The notes below the pieces were generated by a model, which did no database searches, was not told the origin of the DNA, and saw nothing but the letters and a program-made list of their open reading frames with translations. A stretch of 64,000 nt of DNA, from NCBI RefSeq assembly GCF_051014445.1, contig NC_135134.1, positions 28,771,672 to 28,835,671 of the forward strand, written 5' to 3'. This document shows, piece after piece, positions 1 through 15,600 of the stretch. Position numbers and translations under genes: made by a program. The DNA comes from Colletes latitarsis. Its lineage: Eukaryota > Arthropoda > Insecta > Hymenoptera > Colletidae. Numbering within the stretch: the first letter of the stretch is position 1; the number at the start of each line of letters is the position of its first letter.

Positions 1-1939
1 ATCCCAGACCTAACCCAGACCTAACATGCGTTATCCTCTAAAATATTGACCGAGACCAGGTTTAGTCGACTGTTTCAGTGTGGTACCACATTACTACGTG
101 ATCCAAACCAGAAATGGCGCAGGACCTAGCCAACAAGTATGAGAAATATGCGAAAGTATGAGCCTGATGAGTGCAAATCCCAGACCTAACCTAGACCTAA
201 CATGTGCTATCCTCTAAAATATTGATCGAGACCAGGTTTAATTTGACTGTTTCAGTGTGGTACCACATAACTACGTGATCCAAACCAGTGAAAGCCCAGG
301 ATCTGGCCAACAAGAATGAGAAATATTCGAAAGTATGAGCATGATGAAAGCAAATCCCAGACCTAACCTAGACCTAACATGCGTTATCCTCTAAAATATT
401 GATCGTGACCAGGTTTAGTCGACTGTTTCAGTGTGGTACCACATTACTACGTGATCCAAACCAGAAAAAGGCCAGGATCTGGCCATCAAGTATGAGAAAT
501 ATGCGAAAGTATGAGCCTGATGAGGGCAAATCCCGGACCTAACATAGACCTAACATGCGTTATCCTCTAAAATATTGATCGAAACCAGGTTTAATGGTCT
601 GTTTCAGCGTGGTACCGCATTACTACGTGATCGAAACCAAAAAAGGCCCAGAATCTGGCCATCAAGTATGAGAAATATGCGAAAGTATGAGCCTGATGAG
701 TGCAAATCCCAGACCTAACCTAGACCTAACATGCGTTATCCTCTAACATATCGATCGAAACCAGGTTTAATCGACTGTTTCAATGTGGTACCACATTACT
801 GTGTGATCCAAACCAGAAAAAGGTAAGGATCTGGCTAACAAGTAAGAGAAATATGCGAAAGTATGAGCCTGATGAGAGCAAATCCCGGACCTGACATAGA
901 CCTAACATTCGTTATCCTCTAAAATATTGAACGAAACCAGGTTTAATGGACTGTTTCAGTGTGGTACGACATTGCTACGTGATCCAAACCAGAAAAAACC
1001 CGGGTTCTGTTCAACAAGTATGTGAAGAATGTGAAAGTATGACCCTGATGAGTGCAAATCCAAGGCCTAACCGAGACCTATCATTTATTGTCCTCTAAAA
1101 TATTGATCGAAACCAGGTCTAATGGTCTGTTTCTGTGTGGTACCACATTACTGCGTGATCCAAACTAAAAAAAACCCAGAATCTGGCCATCAAGTATGAG
1201 AAACATGCGAAAGTATGAGCCTGATGAGAGCAAATCCCAGACCTAACCTAGAGCTAACATGAGTTATCCTTTGAAATGTTGACCCAGACTAGGTTTAATT
1301 GACAGTTTCAGTGTGGTACCACATTAGCACGTGATCCAAACCAGAAAAAGCCCTGAATCTGGCCATCAAGTATGAGAAATATGCGAAAGTATGAGCCTGA
1401 TGAGTGCAAATCCCAGACCTAACCTAGACCTAACATGTGTTATCCTCTAAAATACTGATCGAGACCAGGTTTAATTTGACTGTTTCAGTGTGGTACCACA
1501 TAACTACGTGATCCAAACCAGTTAAAGCCCAGGATCTGGCCAACTAGAATGAGAAATATGCGAAAGTATGAGCATGATGAGAGCAAATCCCAGTCCTAAC
1601 CTAGACCTAACATGCGTTATCCTCTAAAATATTGACCGAGACCAGGTTTAGTCGACTGTTTCAGTGTGGTACCACATTACCACGTGATCTAAACCAGGAA
1701 AAGCCCTGAATCTGGCCATCAAGTATGAGAAATATGCGAAAATATGAGCATGATGAGAGCAAATCCCAGACCTAACCTAGACCTAACATGCGTTATCCTC
1801 TAAAATATTGATCGTGACCAGGTTTGGTCGACTGTTTTAGTGTGGTACCACATTACTACGTGTTCCAAACCAGAAAAAGGCCAGGATCTGGCCATCATGT
1901 ATGAGAAATATGCGAAAGTATGAGCCTGATGAGGGCAAA

Positions 1940-4900
1940 TCCCGGACCTAACATAGACCTAACATGCGTTATCCTCTAAAATATTGATCGAAACCAGGTT
2001 TAATGGTCTGTTTCAGCATGGTACCGCATTACTACGTGATCGAAACCAAAAAAGGCCCAGAATCTGGCCATCAAGTATGAGAAATATGCGAAAGTATGAG
2101 CCTGATGAGTGCAAATCCCAGACCTAACCCAGACCTAACATGCGTTATCCTCTAACATATCGATCGAAACCAGGTTTAATCGACTGTTTCAATGTGGTAC
2201 CACATTACTACGTGATCCAAACCAGAAAAAGGCCAGAATCTGGCCATCAAGTATGAGAAATATGCGAAAGTATGAGCCTGATGAGAGCAAATCCCGGACC
2301 TGACATAGACCTAACATTCGTTATCGTCTAAACTATTGAACGAAACCAGGTTTAATGGACTGTTTCAGTGTGGTACCACATTGCTACGTGATCCAAACCA
2401 GAAAAAACCCGGGTTCTGTTCAACAAGTATGTGAAGAATGTGAAAGTATGACCCTGATGAGTGCAAATCCAAGGCCTAACCGAGACCTATCATGTATTGT
2501 CCTCTAAAATATTGATCGAAACCAGGTTTAATGGTCTGTTTCTGTGTGGTACCACATTACTGCGCGATCCAAACTAAAAAAAGCCCAGAATGTGGCCATC
2601 AAGTATGAGAAACATGCGAAAGTATGAGCCTGATGAGAGCAAATCCCAGACCTAACCTAGACCTAACATGAGTTATCATTTGAAATGTTGACCCAGACTA
2701 GGTTTAATTGACTGTTTCAGTGTGGTACCACATTACCACGTGATCCAAACCAGAAGGCCCTGAATCTGGCCATCAAGAATGAGAAATATGCGAAAGTATG
2801 AGCCTGATGAGTGCAAATCCCAGACCTAACCTAGACCTAACATGTGTTATCCTCTAAAATACTGATCGAGACCAGGTTTAATTTGACTGTTTCAGTGTGG
2901 TACCACATAACTACGTGATCCAAACCAGTGAAAGCCCAGGATCTGGCCAAGAAGAATGAGAAATATGCGAAAGTATGAGCATGATGTGAGCAAATCCCAG
3001 ACCTAACCTAGACCTAACATGCGTTATCCTCTAAAATATTGATCGTGACCAGGTTTAGTCGACTGTTTTAGTGTGGTACCACATTACTACGTGATCCAAA
3101 CCAGAAAAGGCGCAGGATCTGGTCGACAAGTACGAGAAATATGCGCATGTATGAGCCTGATGAGAGCAAATCCCAGACCTAACCTAGACCTAACATGCGT
3201 TATCCTCTAAAATAAAGACCGAGACCAGGTTTAGTCGACTGTTTCAGTGTGGTACCACATTACTACGTGATGCAAACCAGAAAAAGGCCAGGATCTCGCC
3301 ATCAAGTATGAGAAATATGCGAAAGTATAAGCCTGATGAGTGCAAATCCGAGACCTAACCTAGACCTAACACGCGTTATCCTCTAAAATATTGATCGAAA
3401 CCAGGTTTAATCGACTGTTTCAGTGTGGTACCATATTACTGTGTGATCCAAACCAGTGAAAGCCCAGGATCTCGACAACAAGAATGAGAAATATGCGAAA
3501 GTATTAGCATGATGATAGCAAATCCCAGACCTAACCTAGACCTAACATGCGTTATCCTCCAAAATAAAGACCGAGACCAGGTTTAGTCGACTGCTTGAGT
3601 GTGGTACCACATTACTACGTGATCGAAACCAAAAAAGGCCCAGAATCTGTCCATCAAGTATGAGAAATATGCGAAAGTATGAGCCTGATGAGAGCAAATC
3701 CCGGACCTAACATAGACCTAACATGCGTTATCCTCTAAAATATTGATCGAAACCAGGTTTAATGGTCTGTTTCAGCATGGTACCGCATTACTACGTGATC
3801 GAAACCAAAAAAGGCCCAGAATCTGGCCATCAAGTATGAGAAATATGCGAAAGTATGAGCCTGATGAGTGCAAATCCCAGACCTAACCCAGACCTAACAT
3901 GCGTTATCCTCTAACATATCGATCGAAACCAGGTTTAATCGACTGTTTCAATGTGGTACCACATTACTACGTGATCCAAACCAGAAAAAGGCCAGAATCT
4001 GGCCATCAAGTATGAGAAATATGCGAAAGTATGAGCCTGATGAGAGCAAATCCCGGACCTGACATAGACCTAACATTCGTTATCGTCTAAACTATTGAAC
4101 GAAACCAGGTTTAATGGACTGTTTCAGTGTGGTACCACATTGCTACGTGATCCAAACCAGAAAAAACCCGGGTTCTGTTCAACAAGTATGTGAAGAATGT
4201 GAAAGTATGACCCTGATGAGTGCAAATCCAAGGCCTAACCGAGACCTATCATGTATTGTCCTCTAAAATATTGATCGAAACCAGGTTTAATGGTCTGTTT
4301 CTGTGTGGTACCACATTACTGCGCGATCCAAACTAAAAAAAGCCCAGAATGTGGCCATCAAGTATGAGAAACATGCGAAAGTATGAGCCTGATGAGAGCA
4401 AATCCCAGACCTAACCTAGACCTAACATGAGTTATCATTTGAAATGTTGACCCAGACTAGGTTTAATTGACTGTTTCAGTGTGGTACCACATTACCACGT
4501 GATCCAAACCAGAAGGCCCTGAATCTGGCCATCAAGAATGAGAAATATGCGAAAGTATGAGCCTGATGAGTGCAAATCCCAGACCTAACCTAGACCTAAC
4601 ATGTGTTATCCTCTAAAATACTGATCGAGACCAGGTTTAATTTGACTGTTTCAGTGTGGTACCACATAACTACGTGATCCAAACCAGTGAAAGCCCAGGA
4701 TCTGGCCAAGAAGAATGAGAAATATGCGAAAGTATGAGCATGATGTGAGCAAATCCCAGACCTAACCTAGACATAACATGCGTTATCCTCTAAAATATTG
4801 ATCGTGACCAGGTTTAGTCGACTGTTTCAGTGTGGTACCACATTACTACGTGATGCAAACCAGAAAAAGGCCAGGATCTCGCCATCAAGTATGAGAAATA

Positions 4901-5280
4901 TGCGAAAGTATAAGCCTGATGAGTGCAAATCCGAGACCTAACCTAGACCTAACACGCGTTATCCTCTAAAATATTGATCGAAACCAGGTTTAATCGACTG
5001 TTTCAGTGTGGTACCATATTACTGTGTGATCCAAACCAGTGAAAGCCCAGGATCTCGACAACAAGAATGAGAAATATGCGAAAGTATTAGCATGATGATA
5101 GCAAATCCCAGACCTAACCTAGACCTAACATGCGTTATCCTCCAAAATAAAGACCGAGACCAGGTTTAGTCGACTGCTTGAGTGTGGTACCACATTACTA
5201 CGTGATCGAAACCAAAAAAGGCCCAGAATCTGTCCATCAAGTATGAGAAATATGCGAAAGTATGAGCCTGATGAGAGCAA
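1940..5280. repeat. Higher-order tandem duplication, 10-mer followed by 9-mer
   Basis: The block from about 1940 to 3700 is repeated almost exactly from about 3700 to 5280. The marker TTTCAGCATGGTACCGC occurs at 2011 and 3770 (offset 1759 = 10 monomers). Later markers such as GTATAAGCCTGATGAG (about 3326 and 4908) are offset by about 1582 (9 monomers), so the second copy has lost one monomer. Several hundred bases at a time are identical, including private variants such as TTATCGTCTAAACTATTG. Confidence 0.85.
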
Positions 5281-8200
5281 ATCCCGGACCTAACATAGAC
5301 CTAACATGCGTTATCCTCTAAAATATTGACCGAGACCAGGTTTAGTCGACTGTTTCAGTGTGGTACCACATTACTACGTGATCCAAACCAGAAAAAGGCC
5401 AGGATCTGGCCATCAAGTATGAGAAATATGCGAAAGTATGAGCCTGATGAGAGCAAATCCCAGACCTAACCCAGACCTAACATGCGTTATCCTCTAAAAT
5501 ATTGACCGAGACCAGGTTTAGTCGACTGTTTCAGTGTGGTACCACATTACCACGTGATCCAAACCAGAAAAAGCCCAGGATTTGGCCAACAAGAATGAGA
5601 AATATGCGAAAGTATGAGCATGATGAGAGCAAATCCCAGTCCTAACATAGACCTAACATGCGTTATCCTCTAAAATATTGATCGAAACCGGGTTTAGTCG
5701 ACTATTTCAGTGTGGTACCACATTACTACGTGATCCAAACCAGAAAAAGGCCAGGATCTGGCCATCAAGTATGAGAAATATGCGAAAGTATGAGCCTGAT
5801 GAGAGCAAATCCCGGACCTGACATAGACCTAACATTCGTTATCCTCTAAAATATTGAACGAAACCAGGTTTAATTGACAGTTTCAGTGTGGTTCCACATT
5901 AGCACGTGATCCAAACCAGAAAAAGCCCTGAATCTGGCCATCAAGTATGAGAAATATGCGAAAGTATGAGCCTGATCAGTGCAAATCCCAGACCTGACCT
6001 AGACCTAACATGTGTTATCCTCTAAAATACTGATCGAGACCAGGTTTAATTCGACTGTTTCAGTGAGGTACCACATAACTACGTGATCCAAACCAGTTAA
6101 AGCCCAGGATCTGGCCAACAAGAATGAGAAATATGCGAAAGTATGAGCATGATGAGAGCAAATCCCAGACCTAACCTACACCTAGCATGCGTTATCCTCT
6201 AAAATATTGACCGAGACCAGATTTAGTCGACTGTTTCAGTGTGGTACCACATTACTACGTGATCCAAACCAGAAAAAGGCCAGGATCTGGCCATCAGGTA
6301 TGAGAAATATGCGAAAGAATGAGCCTGATGAGGGCAACTCCCAGACCTAACATAGACCTAACATGCGTTATCCTCTAAAATATTGATCGAAACCGGGTTT
6401 AGTCGACTGTTTCAGTGTGGTACCACATTACTACGTGATCCAAACCAGAAAAGGCGCAGGATCTAGCCAACAAGTACGAGAAATATGCGAAAGTATGAGC
6501 CTGATGAGAGCAAATCCCAGACCTAACCCAGACCTAACATGCGTTATCCTCTAAAATATTGACCGAGACCAGGTTTAGTCGACCGTTTCAGTGTGGTACC
6601 ACATTACCACGTGATCCAAACCAGAAAAAGCCCTGAATCTGGCCATCAAGTATGAGAAATATGCGAAAGTATGAGCCTGATGAGTGCAAATCCCAGACCT
6701 AACCTAGACCTAACATGTGTTATCCTCTAAAATATTGATCGAGACCAGGTTTAATTTGACTGTTTCAGTGTGGTATCACATAACTACGTGATCCAAACCA
6801 GTGAAAGCCCTGGATCTGGCCAACAAGAATGAGAAATATTCGAAAGTATGAGCATGATGAGAGCAAATCCCAGACCTAACCTAGACCTAACATGCGTTAT
6901 CCTCTAAAATATTGATCGTGACCAGGTTTAGTCGACTGTTTCAGTGTGGTACCACATTACTACGTGATCCAAACCAGAAAAAGGCCAGGATCTGGCCATC
7001 AGGTATGAGAAATATGCGAAAGTATGAGCCTGATGAGGGCAAATCCCGGACCTAACATAGACCTAACATGCGTTATCCTCTAAAATATTGATCGAAACCA
7101 GGTTTAATGGTCTGTTTCAGCATGGTACCGCATTACTACGTGATCGAAACCAAAAAAGGCCCAGAATCTGGCCATCAAGTATGAGAAATATGCGAAAGTA
7201 TGAGCCTGATGAGTGCAAATCCCAGACCTAACCCAGACCTAACATGCGTTATCCTCTAACATATCGATCGAAACCAGGTTTAATCGACTGTTTCAATGTG
7301 GTACCACATTACTGTGTGATCCAAACCAGAAAAAGCTAAGGATCTGGCTAACAAGTAAGAGAAATATGCGAAAGCATGAGCCTGATGAGAGCAAATCCCG
7401 GACCTGACATAGACCTAACATTCGTTATCCTCTAAAATATTGAACGAAACCAGGTTTAATGGACTGTTTCAGTGTGGTACCACATTGCTACGTGATCCAA
7501 ACCAGAAAAAACCCGGGTTCTGTTCAACAAGTATGTGAAGAATGTGAAAGTATGACCCTGATGAGTGCAAATCCAAGGCCTAACCGAGACCTATCATGTA
7601 TTGTCCTCTAAAATATTGATCGAAACCAGGTTTAATGGTCTGTTTCTGTGTGGTACCACATTACTGCGCGATCCAAACTAAAAAAAGCCCAGAATGTGGC
7701 CATCATGTATGAGAAACATGCGAAAGTATGAGCCTGATGAGAGCAAATCCCAGACCTAACCTAGACCTAACATGAGTTATCATTTGAAATGTTGACCCAG
7801 ACTAGGTTTAATTGACTGTTTCAGTGTGGTACCACATTACCACGTGATCCAAACCAGTGAAAGCCCAGGATCTGGCCAAGAAGAATGAGAAATATGCGAA
7901 AGTATGAGCATGATGTGAGCAAATCCCAGACCTAACCTAGACCTAACATGCGTTATCCTCTAAAATATTGATCGTGACCATGTTTAGTCGACTGTTTCAG
8001 TGTGGTACCACATTACTACGTGATCCAAACCAGAAAAGGCGCAGGATCTGGCCAACAAGTACGAGAAATATGCGCATGTATGAGCCTGATGAGAGCAAAT
8101 CCCAGACCTAACCTAGACCTAACATGCGTTATCCTCTAAAATAAAGACCGAGACCAGGTTTAGTCGACTGTTTCAGTGTGGTACCACATTACTACGTGAT

Positions 8201-9650
8201 GCAAACCAGAAAAAGGCCAGGATCTCGCCATCAAGTATGAGAAATATGCGAAAGTATGAGCCTGATGAGTGCAAATCCCAGACCTAACCTAGACCTAACA
8301 CGCGTTATCCTCTAAAATATTGATCGAAACCAGGTTTAATCGACTGTTTCAGTGTGGTACCATATTACTGTGTGATCCAAACCAGTGAAAGCCCAGGATC
8401 TCGACAACAAGAATGAGAAATATGCGAAAGTATTAGCATGATGATAGCAAATCCCAGACCTAACCTAGACCTAACATGCGTTATCCTCCAAAATAAAGAC
8501 CGAGACCAGGTTTAGTCGACTGCTTGAGTGTGGTACCACATTACTACGTGATCGAAACCAAAAAAGGCCCAGAATCTGTCCATCAAGTATGAGAAATATG
8601 CGAAAGTATGAGCCTGATGAGAGCAAATCCCGGACCTAACATAGACCTAACATGCGTTATCCTCTAAAATATTGACCGAGACCAGGTTTAGTCGACTGTT
8701 TCAGTGTGGTACCACATTACTACGTGATCCAAACCAGAAAAAGGCCAGGATCTGGCCATCAAGTATGAGAAATATGCGAAAGTATGAGCCTGATGAGAGC
8801 AAATCCCAGACCTAACCCAGACCTAACATGCGTTATCCTCTAAAATATTGACCGAGACCAGGTTTAGTCGACTGTTTCAGTGTGGTACCACATTACCACG
8901 TGATCCAAACCAGAAAAAGCCCAGGATTTGGCCAACAAGAATGAGAAATATGCGAAAGTATGAGCATGATGAGAGCAAATCCCAGTCCTAACATAGACCT
9001 AACATGCGTTATCCTCTAAAATATTGATCGAAACCGGGTTTAGTCGACTATTTCAGTGTGGTACCACATTACTACGTGATCCAAACCAGAAAAAGGCCGG
9101 GATCTGGCCATCAAGTATGAGAAATATGCGAAAGTATGAGCCTGATGAGAGCAAATCCCGGACCTGACATAGACCTAACATTCGTTATCCTCTAAAATAT
9201 TGAACGAAACCAGGTTTAATTGACAGTTTCAGTGTGGTTCCACATTAGCACGTGATCCAGACCAGAAAAAGCCCTGAATCTGGCCATCAAGTATGAGAAA
9301 TATGCGAAAGTATGAGCCTGATCAGTGCAAATCCCAGACCTGACCTAGACCTAACATGTGTTATCCTCTAAAATACTGATCGAGACCAGGTTTAATTCGA
9401 CTGTTTCAGTGAGGTACCACATAACTACGTGATCCAAACCAGTTAAAGCCCAGGATCTGGCCAACAAGAATGAGAAATATGCGAAAGTATGAGCATGATG
9501 AGAGCAAATCCCAGACCTAACCTACACCTAGCATGCGTTATCCTCTAAAATATTGACCGAGACCAGATTTAGTCGACTGTTTCAGTGTGGTACCACATTA
9601 CTACGTGATCCAAACCAGAAAAAGGCCAGGATCTGGCCATCAAGTATGAG
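3700..9650. repeat. Segmental duplication of about 19 monomers in the left array
   Basis: Sequence from about 3700 to 6300 recurs at about 7040 to 9650 with an offset of 3345-3346 bp (19 monomers). Examples are TTTCAGCATGG at 3770 and 7115, and GAAAGCCCAGGATCTCGAC at 5041 and 8387. A fourth occurrence of the TTTCAGCATGG marker is at 9756 (offset 2641, 15 monomers). Single-monomer gains and losses inside the copies suggest unequal exchange acting on an older higher-order unit. Confidence 0.8.
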
Positions 9651-12600
9651 AAATATGCGAAAGTATGAGCCTGACGAGAGCAAATCCCAGACCTAACATA
9701 GACCTAACATGCGTTATCCTCTAAAATATTGATCGAAACCAGGTTTAATGGTCTGTTTCAGCATGGTACCGCATTACTACGTGGTCGAAACCAAAAAAGG
9801 CCCAGAATCTGGCCATCAAGTATGAGAAATATGCGAAAGTATGAGCCTGATGAGTGCAAATCCCAGACCTAACCCAGACCTAACATGCGTTATCCTCTAA
9901 CATATCGATCGAAACCAGGTTTAATCGACTGTTTCAATGTGGTACCACATTGCTACGTGATCCAAACCAGAAAAAACCCGGGTTCTGTTCAACAAGTATG
10001 TGAAGAATGTGAAAGTATGACCCTGATGAGTGCAAATCCAAGGCCTAACCGAGACCTATCATGTATTGTCCTCTAAAATATTGATCGAAACCAGGTTTAA
10101 TGGTCTGTTTCTGTGTGGTACCACATTACTGCGCGATCCAAACTAAAAAAAGCCCAGAATGTGGCCATCAAGTATGAGAAACATGCGAAGGTATGAACCT
10201 GATGAGAGCAAATCTCAGACCTAACCTAGACCTAACATGAGTTATCCTTTGAAATGTTGACCCAGACTAGGTTTAATTGACTGTTTCAGTGTGGTACCAC
10301 ATTACCACGTGATCCAAACCAGAAGGCCCTGAATCTGGCCATCAAGAATGAGAAATATGCGAAAGTATGAGCCTGATGAGTCCAAATCCCAGACCTAACC
10401 TAGACCTAACATGTGTTATCCTCTAAAATACTGATCGAGACCAGGTTTAATTTGACTGTTTCAGTGTGGTACCACATAACTACGTGATCCAAACCAGTGA
10501 AAGCCCAGGATCTGGCCAAGAAGAATGAGAAATATGCGAAAGTATGAGCATGATGTGAGCAAATCCCAGACCTAACCTAGACCTAACATGCGTTATCCTC
10601 TAAAATATTGATCGTGACCAGGTTTAGTCGACTGTTTCAGTGTGGTACCACATTACTACGTGATCCAAACCAGAAAAAGGCCAGGATCTCGCCATCAAGT
10701 ATGAGAAATATGCGAAAGTATGAGCCTGATGAGTGCAAATCCGAGACCTAACCTAGACCTAACACGCGTTATCCTCTAAAATATTGATCGAAACCAGGTT
10801 TAATCGACTGTTTCAGTGTGGTACCATATTACTGTGTGATCCAAACCAGTGAAAGCCCAGGATCTCGACAACAAGAATGAGAAATATGCGAAAGTATTAG
10901 CATGATGATAGCAAATCCCAGACCTAACCTAGACCTAACATGCGTTATCCTCTAAAATAAAGACCGAGACCAGGTGTAGTCGACTGCTTGAGTGTGGTAC
11001 CACATTACTACGTGATCGAAACCAAAAAAGGCCCAGAATCTGTCCATCAAGTATGAGAAATATGCGAAAGTATGAGCCTGATGAGTGCAAATCCCGGACC
11101 TAACATAGACCTAACATGCGTTATCCTCTAAAATATTGAACGAAACCAGGTTTAATGGACTGCTTCAGTGTGGTACCACATTGCTACGTGATCCAAATCA
11201 GAAAAAACCCGGGCTCTGTTCAACAAGTATGTGAAGAATGTGAAAGTATGATCCTGATGAGTGCAAATTCAAGGCCTAACCTAGACCTAACATGTATTAT
11301 CCCCTAAAATATTGATCGAAACCAGGTTTAATGGTCTGTTTCAGTGTGGTACCACATTACTGCGTGATCCAAACTAAAAAAAGCCCAGAATCTGGCCATC
11401 AAGTATGAGAAATATGCGAAAGTATGAGCCTGATGAGAGCAAATCCCAGACCTAACCTAGACCTAACATGAGTTATCCTTTGAAATGTTGACCCAGACTA
11501 GGTTTAATTGACTGTTTCAGTGTGGTACCACATTACCACGTGATCCAAACCAGAAAAGGCCCTGAATCTGGCCATCTAGTATGAGAAATATGCGAAAGTA
11601 TGAGCATGATGAGAGCAAATCCCAGACCTAACCTAGACCTAACATGCGTTATCCTCTAAAATATTGACCGAGACCAGGTTTAGTCGAGTGTTTCAGTGTG
11701 GTACCACATTACAACGTGATCCAAACCAGAAAAAGGCCACGATCTGGCCATCAAGTATGAGAAATATGCGAAGGTATGAGCCTGATGAGAGCAAATCCCA
11801 GACCTAACATAGACCTAACATGCGTTATCCTCTAAAATATCGATCGAAACCAGGTTTAATCGACTGTTTCAGTGTGGTACCACATTACCACGTGATCCAA
11901 ACTAGAAAAAACCCAGGATCTGTTCACCAGGTATGTGAAGAATGCGAACGTGTGAGCCTGATGAGAGCAAATCCAAAGCCGAAGCAAGACCTAACATGCG
12001 TTATCCTCTAAAATATTGATCGAAACCAGGTTTAGTCGACTGTTTCAGTGTGGTACCACATTACTACGTGATCCAAACCAGAAGAGGCGCAGGATCTAGC
12101 CATCAAGTACGAGAAATATGCGAAAGTATGGGCGTGATGAGTGCAAATCCCAGACCTAACCTAGACCTAACATGCGTTATCCTCTAAAATATCGATCGAA
12201 ACCAGGTTTAATCGACTGTTTCAGTGTGGTACCACACTACTACGTGATCCAAGCCAATAAAAGCCCAGAACCTGGCCAACAAGTATGAGAAATATGCGAA
12301 AGTATGAGCATGATGAGAGCAAATCCCAGACCTAACCTAGACCTAACATGAGTTATCCTTTGAAATGTTGACCCAGACTAGGTTTAATTGGCTGCTTCAG
12401 TGTGGTACCACGTTACTACGTGATCCAAACCAGAAAAGGCGCAGGATCTGGCCAACAAGTACGAGAAATATGCGAAAGTATGAGCCTGATGAGAGCAAGT
12501 CCCAGACCTAACCTAGACCTAACATGCGTTATCCTCTAAAATATTGACCGAGACCAGGTTTAGTCGACTGTTTCAGTGTGGTACCATATTACTGTGTGAT

Positions 12601-15600
12601 TCAAACCAGTGAAAGCCCAGGATCTGGACAACAAGTATGAGAAATATGCGAAAGTATGAGCATGATGATAGCAAATCCCAGACCCAACCTGGACCTAACA
12701 TGTGTTATCTTCTAAAATATTGATAGATACCAGGAATTATTGTCTGTTTCAGTGTGCTACCACATTACCACGTGATGCAAACCAGAAAAAACCCACGATC
12801 TGTTCACCATGTATGTGAAGAATGCGAACGTGTGAGCCTGATGAGAGCAAATCCAAGGCCTAACCAAGACCTAAGTTGCGTTATCCTCCAAAATATTGAT
12901 CGAAACCAGGTTTAATGGACAGTTTCAGTGTGGTAACACATTGCAACGTGATCCGAACCAAAAAAAGCCCAGAATCTGGCCATCAAGTATGGGAAATATG
13001 CGAAAGTATGAGCCTGATGAGTGCAAATCCCAGACCTAACCTAGACCTAACATGCGTTATCCTCTAAAATATTGATCGTGACCAGGTTCAGTCGACTGTT
13101 TCAGTGTGGTACCACATTGCTACGCGATCCAAACCAGAAAAAACCCTGGTTCTGTTCAACAAGTATGTGAAGAATGTGAAAGTATGACCCTGATGAGTGC
13201 AAATCCAAGGCCTAACCTAGACCTAACATGTGTTATCCTCTAAAATATTGATCGAAACCAGGTTTAATGGTCTGTTTCAGTGTGGTACCACATTACTGCG
13301 TGATCCAAACTAAAAAAAGCCCAGAATCTGGCCATCATGTATGAGAAACATGCGAAAGTATGAGCCTGATGAGAGCAAATCCCAGACCTAACCTAGACCT
13401 AACATGAGTTATCCTTTGAAATGCTGACCAAGACTAGGTTTAATTGACTGTTTCAGTGTGGTACCACATTACCACGTGATCCAAACCAGAAAAAGCCCTG
13501 AATCTGGCCATCAAGTATGAGAAATATGCGAAAGCATGAGCCTGATGAGAGCAAATCCAAGGCCTAACCAAGACCTAAGATGCGTTATCCTCTAAAGTAT
13601 TGATCGAAACCAGGTTTAATCGACTGTTTCAGTGTCGTACCACATTACTACGTGATCCAAACCAGAAGAAGGCTTGGATCTGGCCATCAGGTATGAGAAA
13701 TATGCGAAAGTATGAGCCTGATGAGAGCAAATCCCAGACCTAACATAGACCTAACATGCGTTATCCTCTAAAACATTGATCGTGACCAGGCTTAGTCGAC
13801 TGTTTTTTTGTGGTACCACATTACTACGTGATCCAAGCCAAAAAAAGCCCAGGATCTGGCCATCAAGTATGAGAAATATGCGAATGTATGAGTCTGATGA
13901 GAGCAAATCCAAGGCCTAATCTAGACCTAACATGCGTTATCCACTAAAACATTGATCGAAACCAGGTCTAATGGACTGTATCAGTGTGGTACCGCATTAC
14001 TACGTGATCGAAACCAGAAAAAGACCAGAATCTGGCCATCAAGTATCAGAAATATGCGAAAGTATGAGCCTGATGAGAGCAAATCCCAGACCTAACCTAG
14101 ACCTGACATGCGTTATCCTCTAAAATGTTGATCGAAAGCAGGATTAATCGACTGTTTCAGTGCGGTACCACATTACTATGTGATCGAAACCAGAAAAAGC
14201 TAAGGATCTGGCTAACAAGTAAGAGAAATATGCGAAAGTATGAGCCTGATGAGAGCAAATCCCGGACCTGACATAGACCTAACATTCGTTATCCTCTAAA
14301 ATATTGAACGAAACCAGGTTTAATGGACTGTTTCAGTGTGGTACCACATTGCTACGTGATTCAAACCAGAAAAAACCCGGGTTCTGTTCAACAAGTATGT
14401 GAAGAATGCGAAAGTATGAGCCTGATGAGAGCAAATCCCGGACCTAACATAGACCTAAAATGCGTTATCCTCTAAAACATTGATCTTGACCAGGCTTAGT
14501 CGACTGTTTTTTTGTGGTACCACATTACTCCGTGATCCAAGCCAAAAAAAGCCCAGGATCTGGCCATCAAGTATGAGAAATATGCGAATGTATGAGCCTG
14601 ATGTGAGCAAATCCCAGACCTAACCTAGACCTAACATGCGTTATCCTCTAAAATATTGATCGTGACCAGGTTTAGTCGACTGTTTCAGTGTGGTACCACA
14701 TTACTACGTGATCCAAACCAGAAAAGGCGCAGGATCTGGCCAACAAGTACGAGAAATATGCGCAAGTATGAGCCTGATGAGAGCAAATCCCAGACCTAAC
14801 CTAGACCTAACATGTGTTATCCTCTAAATTACTGATCGAGGCCAGGTTTAATTTGACTGTTTCAGTGTGGTACCACATAACTACGTGATCCAAACCAGTG
14901 AAAGCCCAGGATCTGGCCAACAAGAATGAGAAATATGCGAAAGTATGAGCATGATGTGAGCAAATCCCAGACCTAACCTAGACCTAACATGCGTTATCCT
15001 CTAAAATATTGATCGTGACCAGGTTTAGTCGACTGTTTCAGTGTGGTACCACATTACTACGTGATCCAAACCTGAAAAGGCGCAGGATCTGGCCAACAAG
15101 TACGAGAAATATGCGCAAGTATGAGCCTGATGAGAGCAAATCCCAGACCTAACCTAGACCTAACATGCGTTATCCTCTAAAATAAAGACCGAGACCAGGT
15201 TTAGTCGACTGTTTCAGTGTGGTACCACATTACTACGTGATGCAAACCAGAAAAAGGCCAGGATCTGGCCATCAAGTATGAGAAATATGCGAAAGTATGA
15301 GCCTGATGAGAGCAAATCCGAGACCTAACCTAGACCTAACATGCGTTATCCTCTAAAATATTGATCGAAACCAGGTTTAATCGACTGTTTCAGTGTGGTA
15401 CCATATTACTGTGTGATCCAAACCAGTGAAAGCCCAGGATCTCGACAACAAGAATGAGAAATATGCGAAAGTATGAGCATGATGATAGCAAATCCCAGAC
15501 CTAACCTAGACCTAACATGCGTTATCCTCTAAAATAAAGACCGAGACCAGGTTTAGTCGACTGTTTCAGTGTGGTACCACATTTCTACGTGATCGAAACC

